A stretch of 5,172 nucleotides of DNA from Mycoplasmatota bacterium (GTDB taxonomy: Bacteria; Bacillota_I; Bacilli_A; Izemoplasmatales; Hujiaoplasmataceae), in the NCBI GenBank assembly GCA_023132365.1, contig JAGLYJ010000076.1, positions 1-5,172 of the forward strand, read 5' to 3'. Both the position numbers and the translations under genes were made by a program. Of the stretch, positions 1 to 5,172 are shown in pieces (the first letter of the stretch is position 1; every line of letters starts with the position of its first letter). Below the pieces are notes generated by a model, which was not told the DNA's origin, made no database searches, and was given only the letters and a program-made list of their open reading frames with translations.

Positions 1-1
1 T

Positions 2-1429
2 CTAGGATTATTAGGAATTCTGCTTGTATTGCTATTTATAGCGTTTATAAATAGCTTAATAATTAAAGATAGAAGCGTTACTCCTGAGTTAGAACCTATA
101 GATCCAGTATTAGCTGATAAGTATGCTAATGAATTTAGTAAAATGATTAAAATTAAGACATTATCATATACAAAGAAGAAAGATAACTATCAACAATTCA
201 GAAAATTACAAGAGGAAATGAAAGACTTATTTCCTAACGTGTTCAAAACTTTAGACCAGACGGTTTTCAAAGGTGAATCAATATTGTTTAAATGGGTTGG
301 TAAGTCAAGTGATAAACCAATGGTTTTAATGGCTCATCAAGATATTGTTCCAGCTAGTAAAGCTGATTGGAAGTTTGATCCATTTAGTGGTGAAGTAACA
401 GATATAGAGATTCATGGTCGTGGAACCTTAGATACAAAAGGTACTCTGTATGCTTTCTTTAAAGCAATAGATGAATTAATTGCAGAAGGGTTCAGCCCAA
501 AGCAAGATATCTATATATCTAGTTCAACTGACGAAGAAATCAGTGGATTTGGCGCAGAGCTTGCTGTAGAAGAACTTAATAAAAGAGGTGTTAAACCTTA
601 TATTGTATTAGATGAAGGTGGCGCTATTGTTAGTGGAAGCTTACCTTCAGCTAGTAAGCCAATTGCTTTAATTGGGGTTATAGAAAAAGGTTATGTTAAT
701 ATAAAATTCACAGCTAAGAGTAAAGGTGGTCATTCTTCAACTCCACCTAAGAATACACCAATTGCAAGATTATCAGCTTTTGTTAATGATGTAGAAAGTC
801 ATTTTCCTTTAAAAAGCAAGATGATTCCTGAAGTAGCTGATATATTTAAGAATGCTGCACCTTCAATGAATGGAATATACAGGTTCTTATTTGGTAATAT
901 CTGGTTGTTTAAACCATTACTTACAGTATTACTTCCAAAGATAAATTCATTTGGTAGGGCATTGCTTTCAACTACAATTGCATTTACAATGTCAAAAGGA
1001 AGTGAAGCCGCTAATGTTATTCCTTCAGAAGCATATGTAATTGCAAATCTTAGAACTCATCCTATTCAAGACATTAATTCTTCATTTAAAGTTCTTGAAG
1101 CAATTGCTAAGAAGTATAATTTAGAAGCTGAAATTACTGAAAGTAGAGAAGCTTCACCTATATCAAGTACTACAAATGATATGTACCAGTATTTAATAAA
1201 AACAATTAAAAAGAATTATCCTGATGTTTTAGTTAGTCCATATATTATGCTTGGAGGAACAGATTGCAGGTTCTTTTCTGAAATAACTGAATCAGCATTT
1301 AGGTTCTCACCAGTACGCATGAATAACAAGGAATTATCTAAGATTCATGGTAAAAATGAAGCAATTAGAAAATCTGCTTTAGTTGAGGCAGTTAAGTTTT
1401 ATAAAGATTTCATATTTAATCACAAATAG
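2..1429 (+). CDS. M20 family metallopeptidase, carboxypeptidase S / PM20D1-like, membrane-anchored (5' partial)
   Basis: This is a zinc-dependent hydrolase of the M20 family, close in pattern to yeast carboxypeptidase S and animal PM20D1, which cleave peptides or N-acyl amino acids. The frame is open to the left edge, so the true start lies outside; the TTG at 29 is not a credible start because it falls inside a hydrophobic segment. Counting residues from base 2, residues 1-22 form a leucine/isoleucine-rich membrane helix, which suggests an N-terminal anchor with the enzyme outside. The M20 residues are in order: HQD (H112, D114), GRGTLD (D144), DEE (catalytic E178, ligand E179), LDEGG (D204), GGHSS (H244, lid domain), NVIP (N338), GGTDCRFF (418-425) and IHGKNE (ligand H449). 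All expected metal and catalytic positions are present, so it should be active. The visible 475 residues nearly match the family's roughly 500. No terminator follows, so transcripts may run into the next gene. The family call is firm; the substrate is unknown. Confidence 0.93.
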   Translation, partial: LGLLGILLVLLFIAFINSLIIKDRSVTPELEPIDPVLADKYANEFSKMIKIKTLSYTKKKDNYQQFRKLQEEMKDLFPNVFKTLDQTVFKGESILFKWVGKSSDKPMVLMAHQDIVPASKADWKFDPFSGEVTDIEIHGRGTLDTKGTLYAFFKAIDELIAEGFSPKQDIYISSSTDEEISGFGAELAVEELNKRGVKPYIVLDEGGAIVSGSLPSASKPIALIGVIEKGYVNIKFTAKSKGGHSSTPPKNTPIARLSAFVNDVESHFPLKSKMIPEVADIFKNAAPSMNGIYRFLFGNIWLFKPLLTVLLPKINSFGRALLSTTIAFTMSKGSEAANVIPSEAYVIANLRTHPIQDINSSFKVLEAIAKKYNLEAEITESREASPISSTTNDMYQYLIKTIKKNYPDVLVSPYIMLGGTDCRFFSEITESAFRFSPVRMNNKELSKIHGKNEAIRKSALVEAVKFYKDFIFNHK

Positions 1430-1441
1430 CTCAAAAAACTA

Positions 1442-1450
1442 TGGTATAAT
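1442..1450 (+). promoter_or_regulatory. Extended -10 promoter of the serine hydrolase gene
   Basis: TGGTATAAT is a perfect -10 hexamer (1445-1450) with the TG extension one base upstream. It starts 13 bases after the stop of the M20 gene. Transcription would begin near 1457 and give a leader of about 20 nt containing the Shine-Dalgarno site AGGAGGA (1464-1470). No good -35 is seen: the 17-base-spaced position, 1422-1427, reads ACAAAT. The same 9-mer occurs before two other genes in the window, which supports it as real. Confidence 0.75.
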
Positions 1451-1476
1451 TTTAGTAAATTTTAGGAGGATAATAT

Positions 1477-2523
1477 ATGGTTTTTCCCAAGTCTGAATTT
1501 CAGAAGGCATCTGTAAAAGAAGCAGATTTAAGTAAAGGTCTTTTAGCAGATATGTTTGATGAGATTGAAGAAAAGAAGTTAAATATTCACTCAATGATGT
1601 TATTGAAGGATGGAAACAGAGTTTTTAGAGCTTCAGCATATGATCATGATGAGGATACAGTTGAGAATGTTTATTCTGTATCGAAAGCTTTTACTAGTGT
1701 TGCTATAGGCATTCTAAGTGACATGAATTTGATTAATTTAGATGATTATGTTTTATTTTTCTTTAGTAAGGAAGTTACTGAGTTTTTACCTGGTTATGAA
1801 AAACTAAAAATAAAACACTTATTAAGTATGAGTACTGGTCAAGAAAGAGATATTTTATTTGAAATGAGACCAGGAGATAATGTTTATTCGAACTTTTTTA
1901 ATGTTCCAATTAAATATGAATTTGGATCAGTTTTTCAATATCACAACATGAATACTTTTATGCTTTCTGCTATCGTTACTAAAGTAACCGGGAAATCATT
2001 AAATGACTTTTTAAATGAATATCTATATCCATACATTGGAATAGAAAAACCTGAGTGGCAGCAAGTTGGAGAGGTTACCCTTGGGGCATCAAGCTTAATG
2101 CTTTCTGCGAATGATATGGCTAGATTCGGACTATTATTACTTAATGATGGTAATTGGAATGGTAAGCAAATCATTTCAAAGGAATATTTAGATAAAGCAA
2201 CGTCTCTCCAAATTAAGACAGTTGGAGAAGGGTTGAACACTGATACAGCTGGTTATGGATATCAATTTTGGGTAAATAGCTTTGGTGATTTCAGATGTCC
2301 AGGAAAATTTAATCAACTTATTGTTATAAATAAGAAGTATAATCTGGTATTTGTTACTAAATCATATGAAGAAAGAGAAGTGCTAGATTTATTTACAAAT
2401 TATATCTTAAAAGCTGCAGATGAAGGATGGCATTATGTTAATTTTTCGCTTAGAGATTATATTAGAAAATTCAAAATGAATTCAAAACCGATTATTGAAA
2501 GTGAAAAAGAAAAAAGAATTTAA
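1477..2523 (+). CDS. Serine hydrolase, beta-lactamase / class C esterase family (PF00144-like)
   Basis: This 348-residue protein has the penicillin-binding/beta-lactamase fold used by many bacterial esterases, amidases and D-peptidases. The nucleophile motif SxxK is S67-V-S-K70, in the context VYSVSKAFTS. The second motif YxN is Y155-H-N157. Other family hallmarks are KIKHLLSMSTG (110-120), ANDMARFGLLLL (211-222) and GYGYQFW (259-265). The third motif, KTG or HxG in classical enzymes and often R-x-D-G-x-F-G-Q in this subgroup, is here RCPGKFNQ (273-280), an unusual version. There is no signal peptide or membrane helix, so it is probably cytoplasmic and not a resistance beta-lactamase. The start is fixed by AGGAGGA (1464-1470), six bases before ATG. 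It ends in tandem TAA TAA codons, and a strong terminator follows. It may be read from its own promoter and also by read-through from the M20 gene. Substrate unknown. Confidence 0.9.
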   Translation: MVFPKSEFQKASVKEADLSKGLLADMFDEIEEKKLNIHSMMLLKDGNRVFRASAYDHDEDTVENVYSVSKAFTSVAIGILSDMNLINLDDYVLFFFSKEVTEFLPGYEKLKIKHLLSMSTGQERDILFEMRPGDNVYSNFFNVPIKYEFGSVFQYHNMNTFMLSAIVTKVTGKSLNDFLNEYLYPYIGIEKPEWQQVGEVTLGASSLMLSANDMARFGLLLLNDGNWNGKQIISKEYLDKATSLQIKTVGEGLNTDTAGYGYQFWVNSFGDFRCPGKFNQLIVINKKYNLVFVTKSYEEREVLDLFTNYILKAADEGWHYVNFSLRDYIRKFKMNSKPIIESEKEKRI

Positions 2524-2532
2524 TAAAAATAT

Positions 2533-2574
2533 TGAGAGGTAAGTCAAGAGTTATAGACTTATCTCTCATTTTTT
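2533..2574 (+). terminator. Intrinsic terminator after the serine hydrolase gene
   Basis: A 13-bp stem pairs 2533-2545 with 2556-2568, with one G-U wobble (2539/2562) and no mismatch, around a 10-nt loop. Six T residues (2569-2574) follow directly. It starts ten bases after the stop codon. The next gene's promoter overlaps its downstream half: the candidate -35 lies in the loop and right arm, and the extended -10 starts at the last T of the tract. Confidence 0.92.
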
Positions 2575-2582
2575 GGTATAAT
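2554..2582 (+). promoter_or_regulatory. Promoter of the cvfB-yebC unit, overlapping the terminator
   Basis: A perfect TATAAT (2577-2582) carries the TG extension (2574-2575). With a 17-base spacer the -35 would be TAGACT (2554-2559), four of six matches to TTGACA. Transcription would start near 2589, leaving a leader of about 20 nt with the ribosome site AGGGGTG at 2598-2604. The upstream part of the promoter is shared with the terminator hairpin of the preceding gene. Confidence 0.8.
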
Positions 2583-2609
2583 ATTTTAGATTAGTTTAGG
2601 GGTGCAAAA

Positions 2610-3452
2610 ATGATTTTAGGAGATATAAACACTTTAAAAGTATTAAGAGAATCAGATATTGCTTATGTACTTACCGATGGTGTTGAAGAAGTGTTTTTAC
2701 ATAAAAAAGAAGCCAAAAAACCTTATCTTGATAATGAGGAAATTGACGTTTTTTTGTATACAGATAATTTAGGGAGAGTAACAGCTTCTACAAAAGAACC
2801 TTTAATTACGTTAGAGGGAGTTAAAATGTTAGAAGTAGTTAATACCAATGAAAGATATGGTGTTTTCGTATATTATGGAATGGTAAAAGATTTATTGTTA
2901 AGTCTTGATGACTTACCTTCAGATACAAGAGCTTGGCCTCAAACTGGCGATAGAGTCATGGTAGAAATGATTGAAAAGAAAGATCAGTTATATGCTCATA
3001 TAATTGGAAGAAAACAAATTACTGATCATTATCCTGACGCTGAAGTCTTAACAGATTTAGAAAAAGTAGAAGCTCATGTTATGTATATAATAGATAATGG
3101 TATAGTTGCCTATACAGAGGCTGGACATGAAATATTTATTCATAAAAATAATGTTCGTAATTATTATAGAGTTGGACAATTAGTGAATCCAAAAATATTG
3201 AAACGTAACCCAAGTGGAGAATATGTAGGGACATTAATTGAGCAAAAAGAATTAATGATGTCTAAGGATGCATTATATATTCTTGATATCTTAGAAAAAA
3301 ATGATGGGATTATGAAATATACAGATAAAAGTGATGCCGAAGAAATTTCAAAAGTATTTCATATGTCAAAGTCAGCATTTAAAAGAGCTTTAGGTAGTTT
3401 GTACAAAGCAGGCAAAGTAGAATTAAGTAAAATAAATACAAAAAAAATATAG
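2610..3452 (+). CDS. cvfB: CvfB family S1-domain RNA-binding protein
   Basis: This 280-residue cytosolic protein matches the CvfB/YitL family (conserved virulence factor B in Staphylococcus aureus), which binds RNA and influences expression of other genes. The layout is the family's: an S1-like domain at about 1-65 (SDIAYVLTDGVEEVFLHKKE), a second at about 66-135 containing GMVKDLLLSLDDLP and RAWPQTGDRV, a third at about 150-212 (YTEAGHEIFIHKNN), and a C-terminal winged helix at about 220-280. That last domain carries the highly typical MKYTDKSDAEEI and FHMSKSAFKRALGSLYKAGKV. Length is slightly below the usual 280-300. The ATG is preceded by AGGGGTG (2598-2604) at five bases. It is the first gene of a two-gene unit with the YebC-family gene 13 bases downstream, which suggests a shared role in RNA or translation. 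The family call is firm; the exact RNA targets are not known from sequence. Confidence 0.95.
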   Translation: MILGDINTLKVLRESDIAYVLTDGVEEVFLHKKEAKKPYLDNEEIDVFLYTDNLGRVTASTKEPLITLEGVKMLEVVNTNERYGVFVYYGMVKDLLLSLDDLPSDTRAWPQTGDRVMVEMIEKKDQLYAHIIGRKQITDHYPDAEVLTDLEKVEAHVMYIIDNGIVAYTEAGHEIFIHKNNVRNYYRVGQLVNPKILKRNPSGEYVGTLIEQKELMMSKDALYILDILEKNDGIMKYTDKSDAEEISKVFHMSKSAFKRALGSLYKAGKVELSKINTKKI

Positions 3453-3454
3453 GT

Positions 3455-3460
3455 AGGTGA
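3455..3460 (+). promoter_or_regulatory. Ribosome binding site of the yebC-family gene, next to the cvfB stop
   Basis: AGGTGA complements the end of 16S rRNA and sits five bases before the ATG at 3466. It lies only two bases past the cvfB TAG (3450-3452), so a ribosome finishing cvfB covers it, which favours coupled translation. This site decides the start at 3466. Confidence 0.75.
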
Positions 3461-3465
3461 ATTAA

Positions 3466-4185
3466 ATGGGAAGAGCACATGAAGTAAGAGCTGCTAAAAT
3501 GGATAAAACAGCACTAAAGAAATCTAAACTGTACTCTAGATTTGGTAAAGAGTTATATATCGCTGCCAAAGCTGGAGGAACTGATCCAAATAGCAACTTA
3601 AAACTAAAGAGAATTATTGAAAAGGCTAAACACGCACAAGTTCCTGGTGATGTTATAAAACGTAATATTGAAAAAGCAAATAGTAGTGCAGGTGAAGACT
3701 ATTCATCAGCTATGTACGAAGGTTTTGGTCCAGGAGGATGCACGCTTATTGTTGATTGTTTAACTGATAATCACAACAGAACTTTTGGAGAAGTAAGAAC
3801 TTGTTTCACAAAAACTGGTGGTAAGCTTGGAATAAGTGGATCCGTATCATATTTATATACTTATTGTTCTCATGTAAGCTTTACGGGAATGAGTGAAGAT
3901 GATGCTTTGGAAGTTTTGATGAATAATGATTGTGATATTACAGATATTGAGTCAGATGATGATTTAGTTATTATTACAGGTGAACCTGGAGACTTAGATC
4001 ATATTGTTAAAGCACTTTCATCAACAGAGGAAGAAGTAGATTTTATTGAGGATCATGTAACCTATGTGCCTTCAAATACAGTTAAATTGGATGATGATGA
4101 TTTAGCCAAATTTAATCGTTTCTTAGATTTATGTAATGATTTAGATGACGTTCAAGAAATCTATCATAACGTAGAGTTATCATAA
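3466..4185 (+). CDS. YebC/TACO1 family protein (YeeN/YebC2-like variant)
   Basis: This 239-residue cytosolic protein has the full length of the YebC/TACO1 family (PF01709). Members have been described as transcriptional regulators (PmpR) and, more recently, as ribosome-associated factors that help translation through proline-rich stretches, as for mitochondrial TACO1. Key blocks are KLYSRFGKELYIAAKAGG (21-38), a helical region with AKHAQVPGDVIKRNIEKA (54-71), the signature YEGFGPGG (84-91), LTDNHNRT (99-106), GGKLGISGSVSYL (118-130) and the C-terminal DVQEIYHNV (228-236). The N-terminus is MGRAHEVRAAKM instead of the MAGHSKW of classical YebC, as seen in a clostridial/Mollicutes branch closer to YeeN. 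It has six cysteines (92, 98, 113, 134, 156, 223) with no metal-site spacing, and an acidic run DDDD at 209-212. It is the second gene of the cvfB unit and is followed by a terminator. Family certain; regulator versus translation factor is not settled by sequence. Confidence 0.95.
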   Translation: MGRAHEVRAAKMDKTALKKSKLYSRFGKELYIAAKAGGTDPNSNLKLKRIIEKAKHAQVPGDVIKRNIEKANSSAGEDYSSAMYEGFGPGGCTLIVDCLTDNHNRTFGEVRTCFTKTGGKLGISGSVSYLYTYCSHVSFTGMSEDDALEVLMNNDCDITDIESDDDLVIITGEPGDLDHIVKALSSTEEEVDFIEDHVTYVPSNTVKLDDDDLAKFNRFLDLCNDLDDVQEIYHNVELS

Positions 4186-4191
4186 TTATTT

Positions 4192-4217
4192 AAAGCAACA
4201 AATTCATGTTGCTTTTT
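4192..4217 (+). terminator. Intrinsic terminator after the yebC-family gene
   Basis: A perfect 9-bp stem, AAAGCAACA (4192-4200) with TGTTGCTTT (4207-4215), encloses a 6-nt loop and runs into five T residues (4213-4217). It begins six bases after the TAA stop. The stem has only three G-C pairs, so it may leak. It separates cvfB-yebC from pgsA. Confidence 0.85.
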
Positions 4218-4238
4218 AATTAAATTTAGCACAAAATA

Positions 4239-4247
4239 TGGTATAAT
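4239..4247 (+). promoter_or_regulatory. Extended -10 promoter of pgsA (possibly pgsA-recA)
   Basis: TGGTATAAT holds a perfect -10 hexamer (4242-4247) and TG extension. The best -35 candidate is weak: TTAAAT at 4220-4225 with a 16-base spacer. A start about seven bases downstream of the hexamer falls near 4254, at the first base of the AGGAGA ribosome site (4254-4259), so the leader would be only about 11 nt. Confidence 0.78.
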
Positions 4248-4264
4248 ATATATAGGAGAAAATT

Positions 4265-4846
4265 ATGAATTTACCTAACAAATTGACAATGCTAAGAATT
4301 CTTTTAATTCCGATTATTGTCGTGATTTATTATTTAAGAGATTATATTGGAGATTTAACGTTTATTATAATAGGAATACTATTTATCATCGCATCAATAA
4401 CTGATTATCTTGATGGGAAAATCGCTAGAAGTAGAAACCTTGTAACTACTTTTGGTAAATTTGTTGACCCATTAGCAGATAAATTATTAGTTCTTGGATC
4501 ATTGTTAATTCTAGCTAATTTTTACACAATTAATCAAAACGGAACTTTATTTATGTGGATGCCGTTTTGGATTGTATTTATAATATTAGCTAGAGAATTG
4601 ATTGTTACATCAATTAGACTAGTAGCTGTTGGTGAAGGAATCATTCTTCATGCTTCAATTTGGGGCAAATATAAAACAGCTTTTACAATGGTAACAGTTA
4701 TCTATTATTTCTTCTTAATGCCTTTAGATATAGTTAGTTTAAATATTATTGGTGTAGTACTAATAAGTATATCGTTACTACTAACTATTTGGTCTGGTAT
4801 TGATTACTTTAAGAAGAATAAAGAAATTATATTAAAATCAATTTAA
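4265..4846 (+). CDS. pgsA: CDP-diacylglycerol--glycerol-3-phosphate 3-phosphatidyltransferase
   Basis: This integral membrane enzyme joins CDP-diacylglycerol and glycerol 3-phosphate to give phosphatidylglycerophosphate, the committed step to phosphatidylglycerol and cardiolipin. The CDP-alcohol phosphotransferase motif is complete: D47-YL-D50-G51-KI-A54-R55-x8-G64-KFV-D68-PLA-D72, with the four metal-binding aspartates in place. The N-terminus MNLPNKLTMLRILLIP is typical of PgsA, as are LARELIVTSIRLVA (109-121) and GKYKT (134-138). About six hydrophobic segments can be seen, roughly at 8-22, 32-46, 73-87, 100-120, 138-152 and 158-178. At 193 residues it has normal length. AGGAGA (4254-4259) is five bases before the ATG. 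A terminator and its own promoter separate it from yebC, and recA starts 57 bases after its stop with no terminator between. Other members of the superfamily (cardiolipin or phosphatidylserine synthases) are less likely given the PgsA-type N-terminus and the recA neighbour. Confidence 0.94.
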   Translation: MNLPNKLTMLRILLIPIIVVIYYLRDYIGDLTFIIIGILFIIASITDYLDGKIARSRNLVTTFGKFVDPLADKLLVLGSLLILANFYTINQNGTLFMWMPFWIVFIILARELIVTSIRLVAVGEGIILHASIWGKYKTAFTMVTVIYYFFLMPLDIVSLNIIGVVLISISLLLTIWSGIDYFKKNKEIILKSI

Positions 4847-4903
4847 AGAAAAATATAAATAGCTTAGTATTATGTTATTGTAACCTATTAGAGGAGGATT
4901 CTT
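4847..4903 (+). promoter_or_regulatory. pgsA-recA intergenic region: weak candidate promoter, no terminator
   Basis: These 57 bases contain no hairpin with a T-run, so pgsA transcripts should continue into recA. Two weak promoter readings exist: TATAAA at 4854-4859 with TTAAAA at 4832-4837 (16-base spacer), and TATTAT at 4868-4873 without a good -35. Neither carries the TGG extension used by the other promoters here. No LexA box of the Bacillus type (GAAC-N4-GTTC) is visible. A short inverted repeat, GTTA-TTG-TAAC, lies at 4874-4884. The ribosome site of recA is AGGAGGA at 4892-4898. Confidence 0.3.
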
Positions 4904-5172
4904 ATGGCAGTAGATTCAAGAAAGAAAGATTTAGACTTAGCATTAAAAAATATTGAGAAGGAATATGGAAAAGGTTCAATCATGGTTTTAGGTGAGGTTG
5001 AACGTTTAGATATTGAAACAATTTCAACAGGATCTATATCAGTTGATGCAGCGCTTGGTATAGGTGGTTATCCTAGAGGAAGAATTATTGAAATATATGG
5101 ACCAGAGTCAAGTGGTAAGACTACCTTTGCTCTTCATGCAATAGCAGAAGCTCAAAAAGCTGGTGGATACGC
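4904..5172 (+). CDS. recA: RecA recombinase, N-terminal part (3' partial)
   Basis: RecA is the DNA-dependent ATPase that coats single-stranded DNA and drives homologous pairing, and in many bacteria triggers LexA self-cleavage. The window ends after 89 complete codons of a protein normally near 340-350 residues. Visible parts are the N-terminal helix with DLALKNIEKEYGKGSIMVLG (11-30), ISTGSISVDAALGIGGYPRGRI (from 40), and the Walker A ATP-binding loop GPESSGKTT (66-74) with K72 and T73. It lacks any N-terminal extension. The ATG is set by the strong site AGGAGGA (4892-4898), five bases upstream. It lies directly after pgsA and is probably at least partly transcribed with it. The call is certain; the rest of the gene, including the C-terminal domain, is outside the window. 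Confidence 0.97.
   Translation, partial: MAVDSRKKDLDLALKNIEKEYGKGSIMVLGEVERLDIETISTGSISVDAALGIGGYPRGRIIEIYGPESSGKTTFALHAIAEAQKAGGY

Noticed and set aside
29..31. TTG as the start of the M20 peptidase
   Set aside because: The frame is open upstream to base 2 and encodes more of the same hydrophobic helix; no Shine-Dalgarno site precedes the TTG. The start is outside the window.
1430..1476. Terminator between the M20 and serine hydrolase genes
   Set aside because: There is an A-run and a promoter, but no inverted repeat able to form a stem.
1941..2240. Reverse-strand open frame of 99 codons
   Set aside because: It lies wholly inside the serine hydrolase gene, has no ribosome site or recognisable domain, and its length is expected by chance opposite an AT-rich gene.
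1477..2523. Antibiotic-resistance beta-lactamase
   Set aside because: No signal peptide, no KTG motif, and overall pattern of the esterase/unknown serine hydrolase branch of the family; a resistance role is not supported.
2583..2609. Riboswitch or leader regulatory RNA before cvfB
   Set aside because: The leader is only about 20 nt and the strong hairpin upstream belongs to the previous gene's terminator.
1..5172. Mobile element, CRISPR array, toxin-antitoxin, defence island or RNA gene
   Set aside because: No direct or inverted repeats of note, no transposase or integrase frame, no tRNA-like or rRNA sequence; gaps are all under 90 bases and explained by promoters and terminators.

Overview
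The window is a low-GC (roughly 30% by eye), gene-dense stretch of a bacterial chromosome with every gene on the + strand and no gap above 90 bases. The RecA, CvfB and YebC sequences look like those of low-GC Firmicutes and non-parasitic Mollicutes (Acholeplasma, Izemoplasma or Haloplasma-like lineages, or Erysipelotrichia). This placement is by recalled protein resemblance only. All tryptophans in the reading frames are TGG, no in-frame TGA occurs, and the five visible stops are TAG or TAA, so the standard bacterial code (table 11) fits and the Mycoplasma/Spiroplasma code (table 4) does not.

Layout. (1) 2-1429: 3' part of a membrane-anchored M20 metallopeptidase of the carboxypeptidase S/PM20D1 type, cut by the left edge. 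(2) 1477-2523: a cytoplasmic serine hydrolase of the beta-lactamase/esterase family with its own promoter, closed by a strong intrinsic terminator at 2533-2574. (3) 2610-3452 and 3466-4185: cvfB (S1-domain RNA-binding protein) and a YebC/TACO1-family protein, separated by 13 bases. They form a two-gene transcription unit with its own promoter and a terminator at 4192-4217. (4) 4265-4846: pgsA, with its own promoter, followed without a terminator by (5) recA from 4904, cut by the right edge.

How the genes work together. cvfB and yebC join an RNA-binding protein with a ribosome-associated or regulatory factor, so the pair probably acts in RNA handling or translation. pgsA makes the precursor of phosphatidylglycerol. 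It sits beside recA as in many Firmicutes, but the cinA gene often found between them is absent. The two hydrolases at the left are probably metabolic (peptide or acyl-amino-acid hydrolysis, ester or amide hydrolysis), with unknown substrates.

Three promoters share the identical 9-mer TGGTATAAT (extended -10) with poor -35 elements, which gives a clear promoter signature for this genome. I see no mobile element, CRISPR array, tRNA/rRNA, prophage or defence genes, and no convincing undescribed system. The second-look items are mostly regulatory architecture and one divergent active-site motif.
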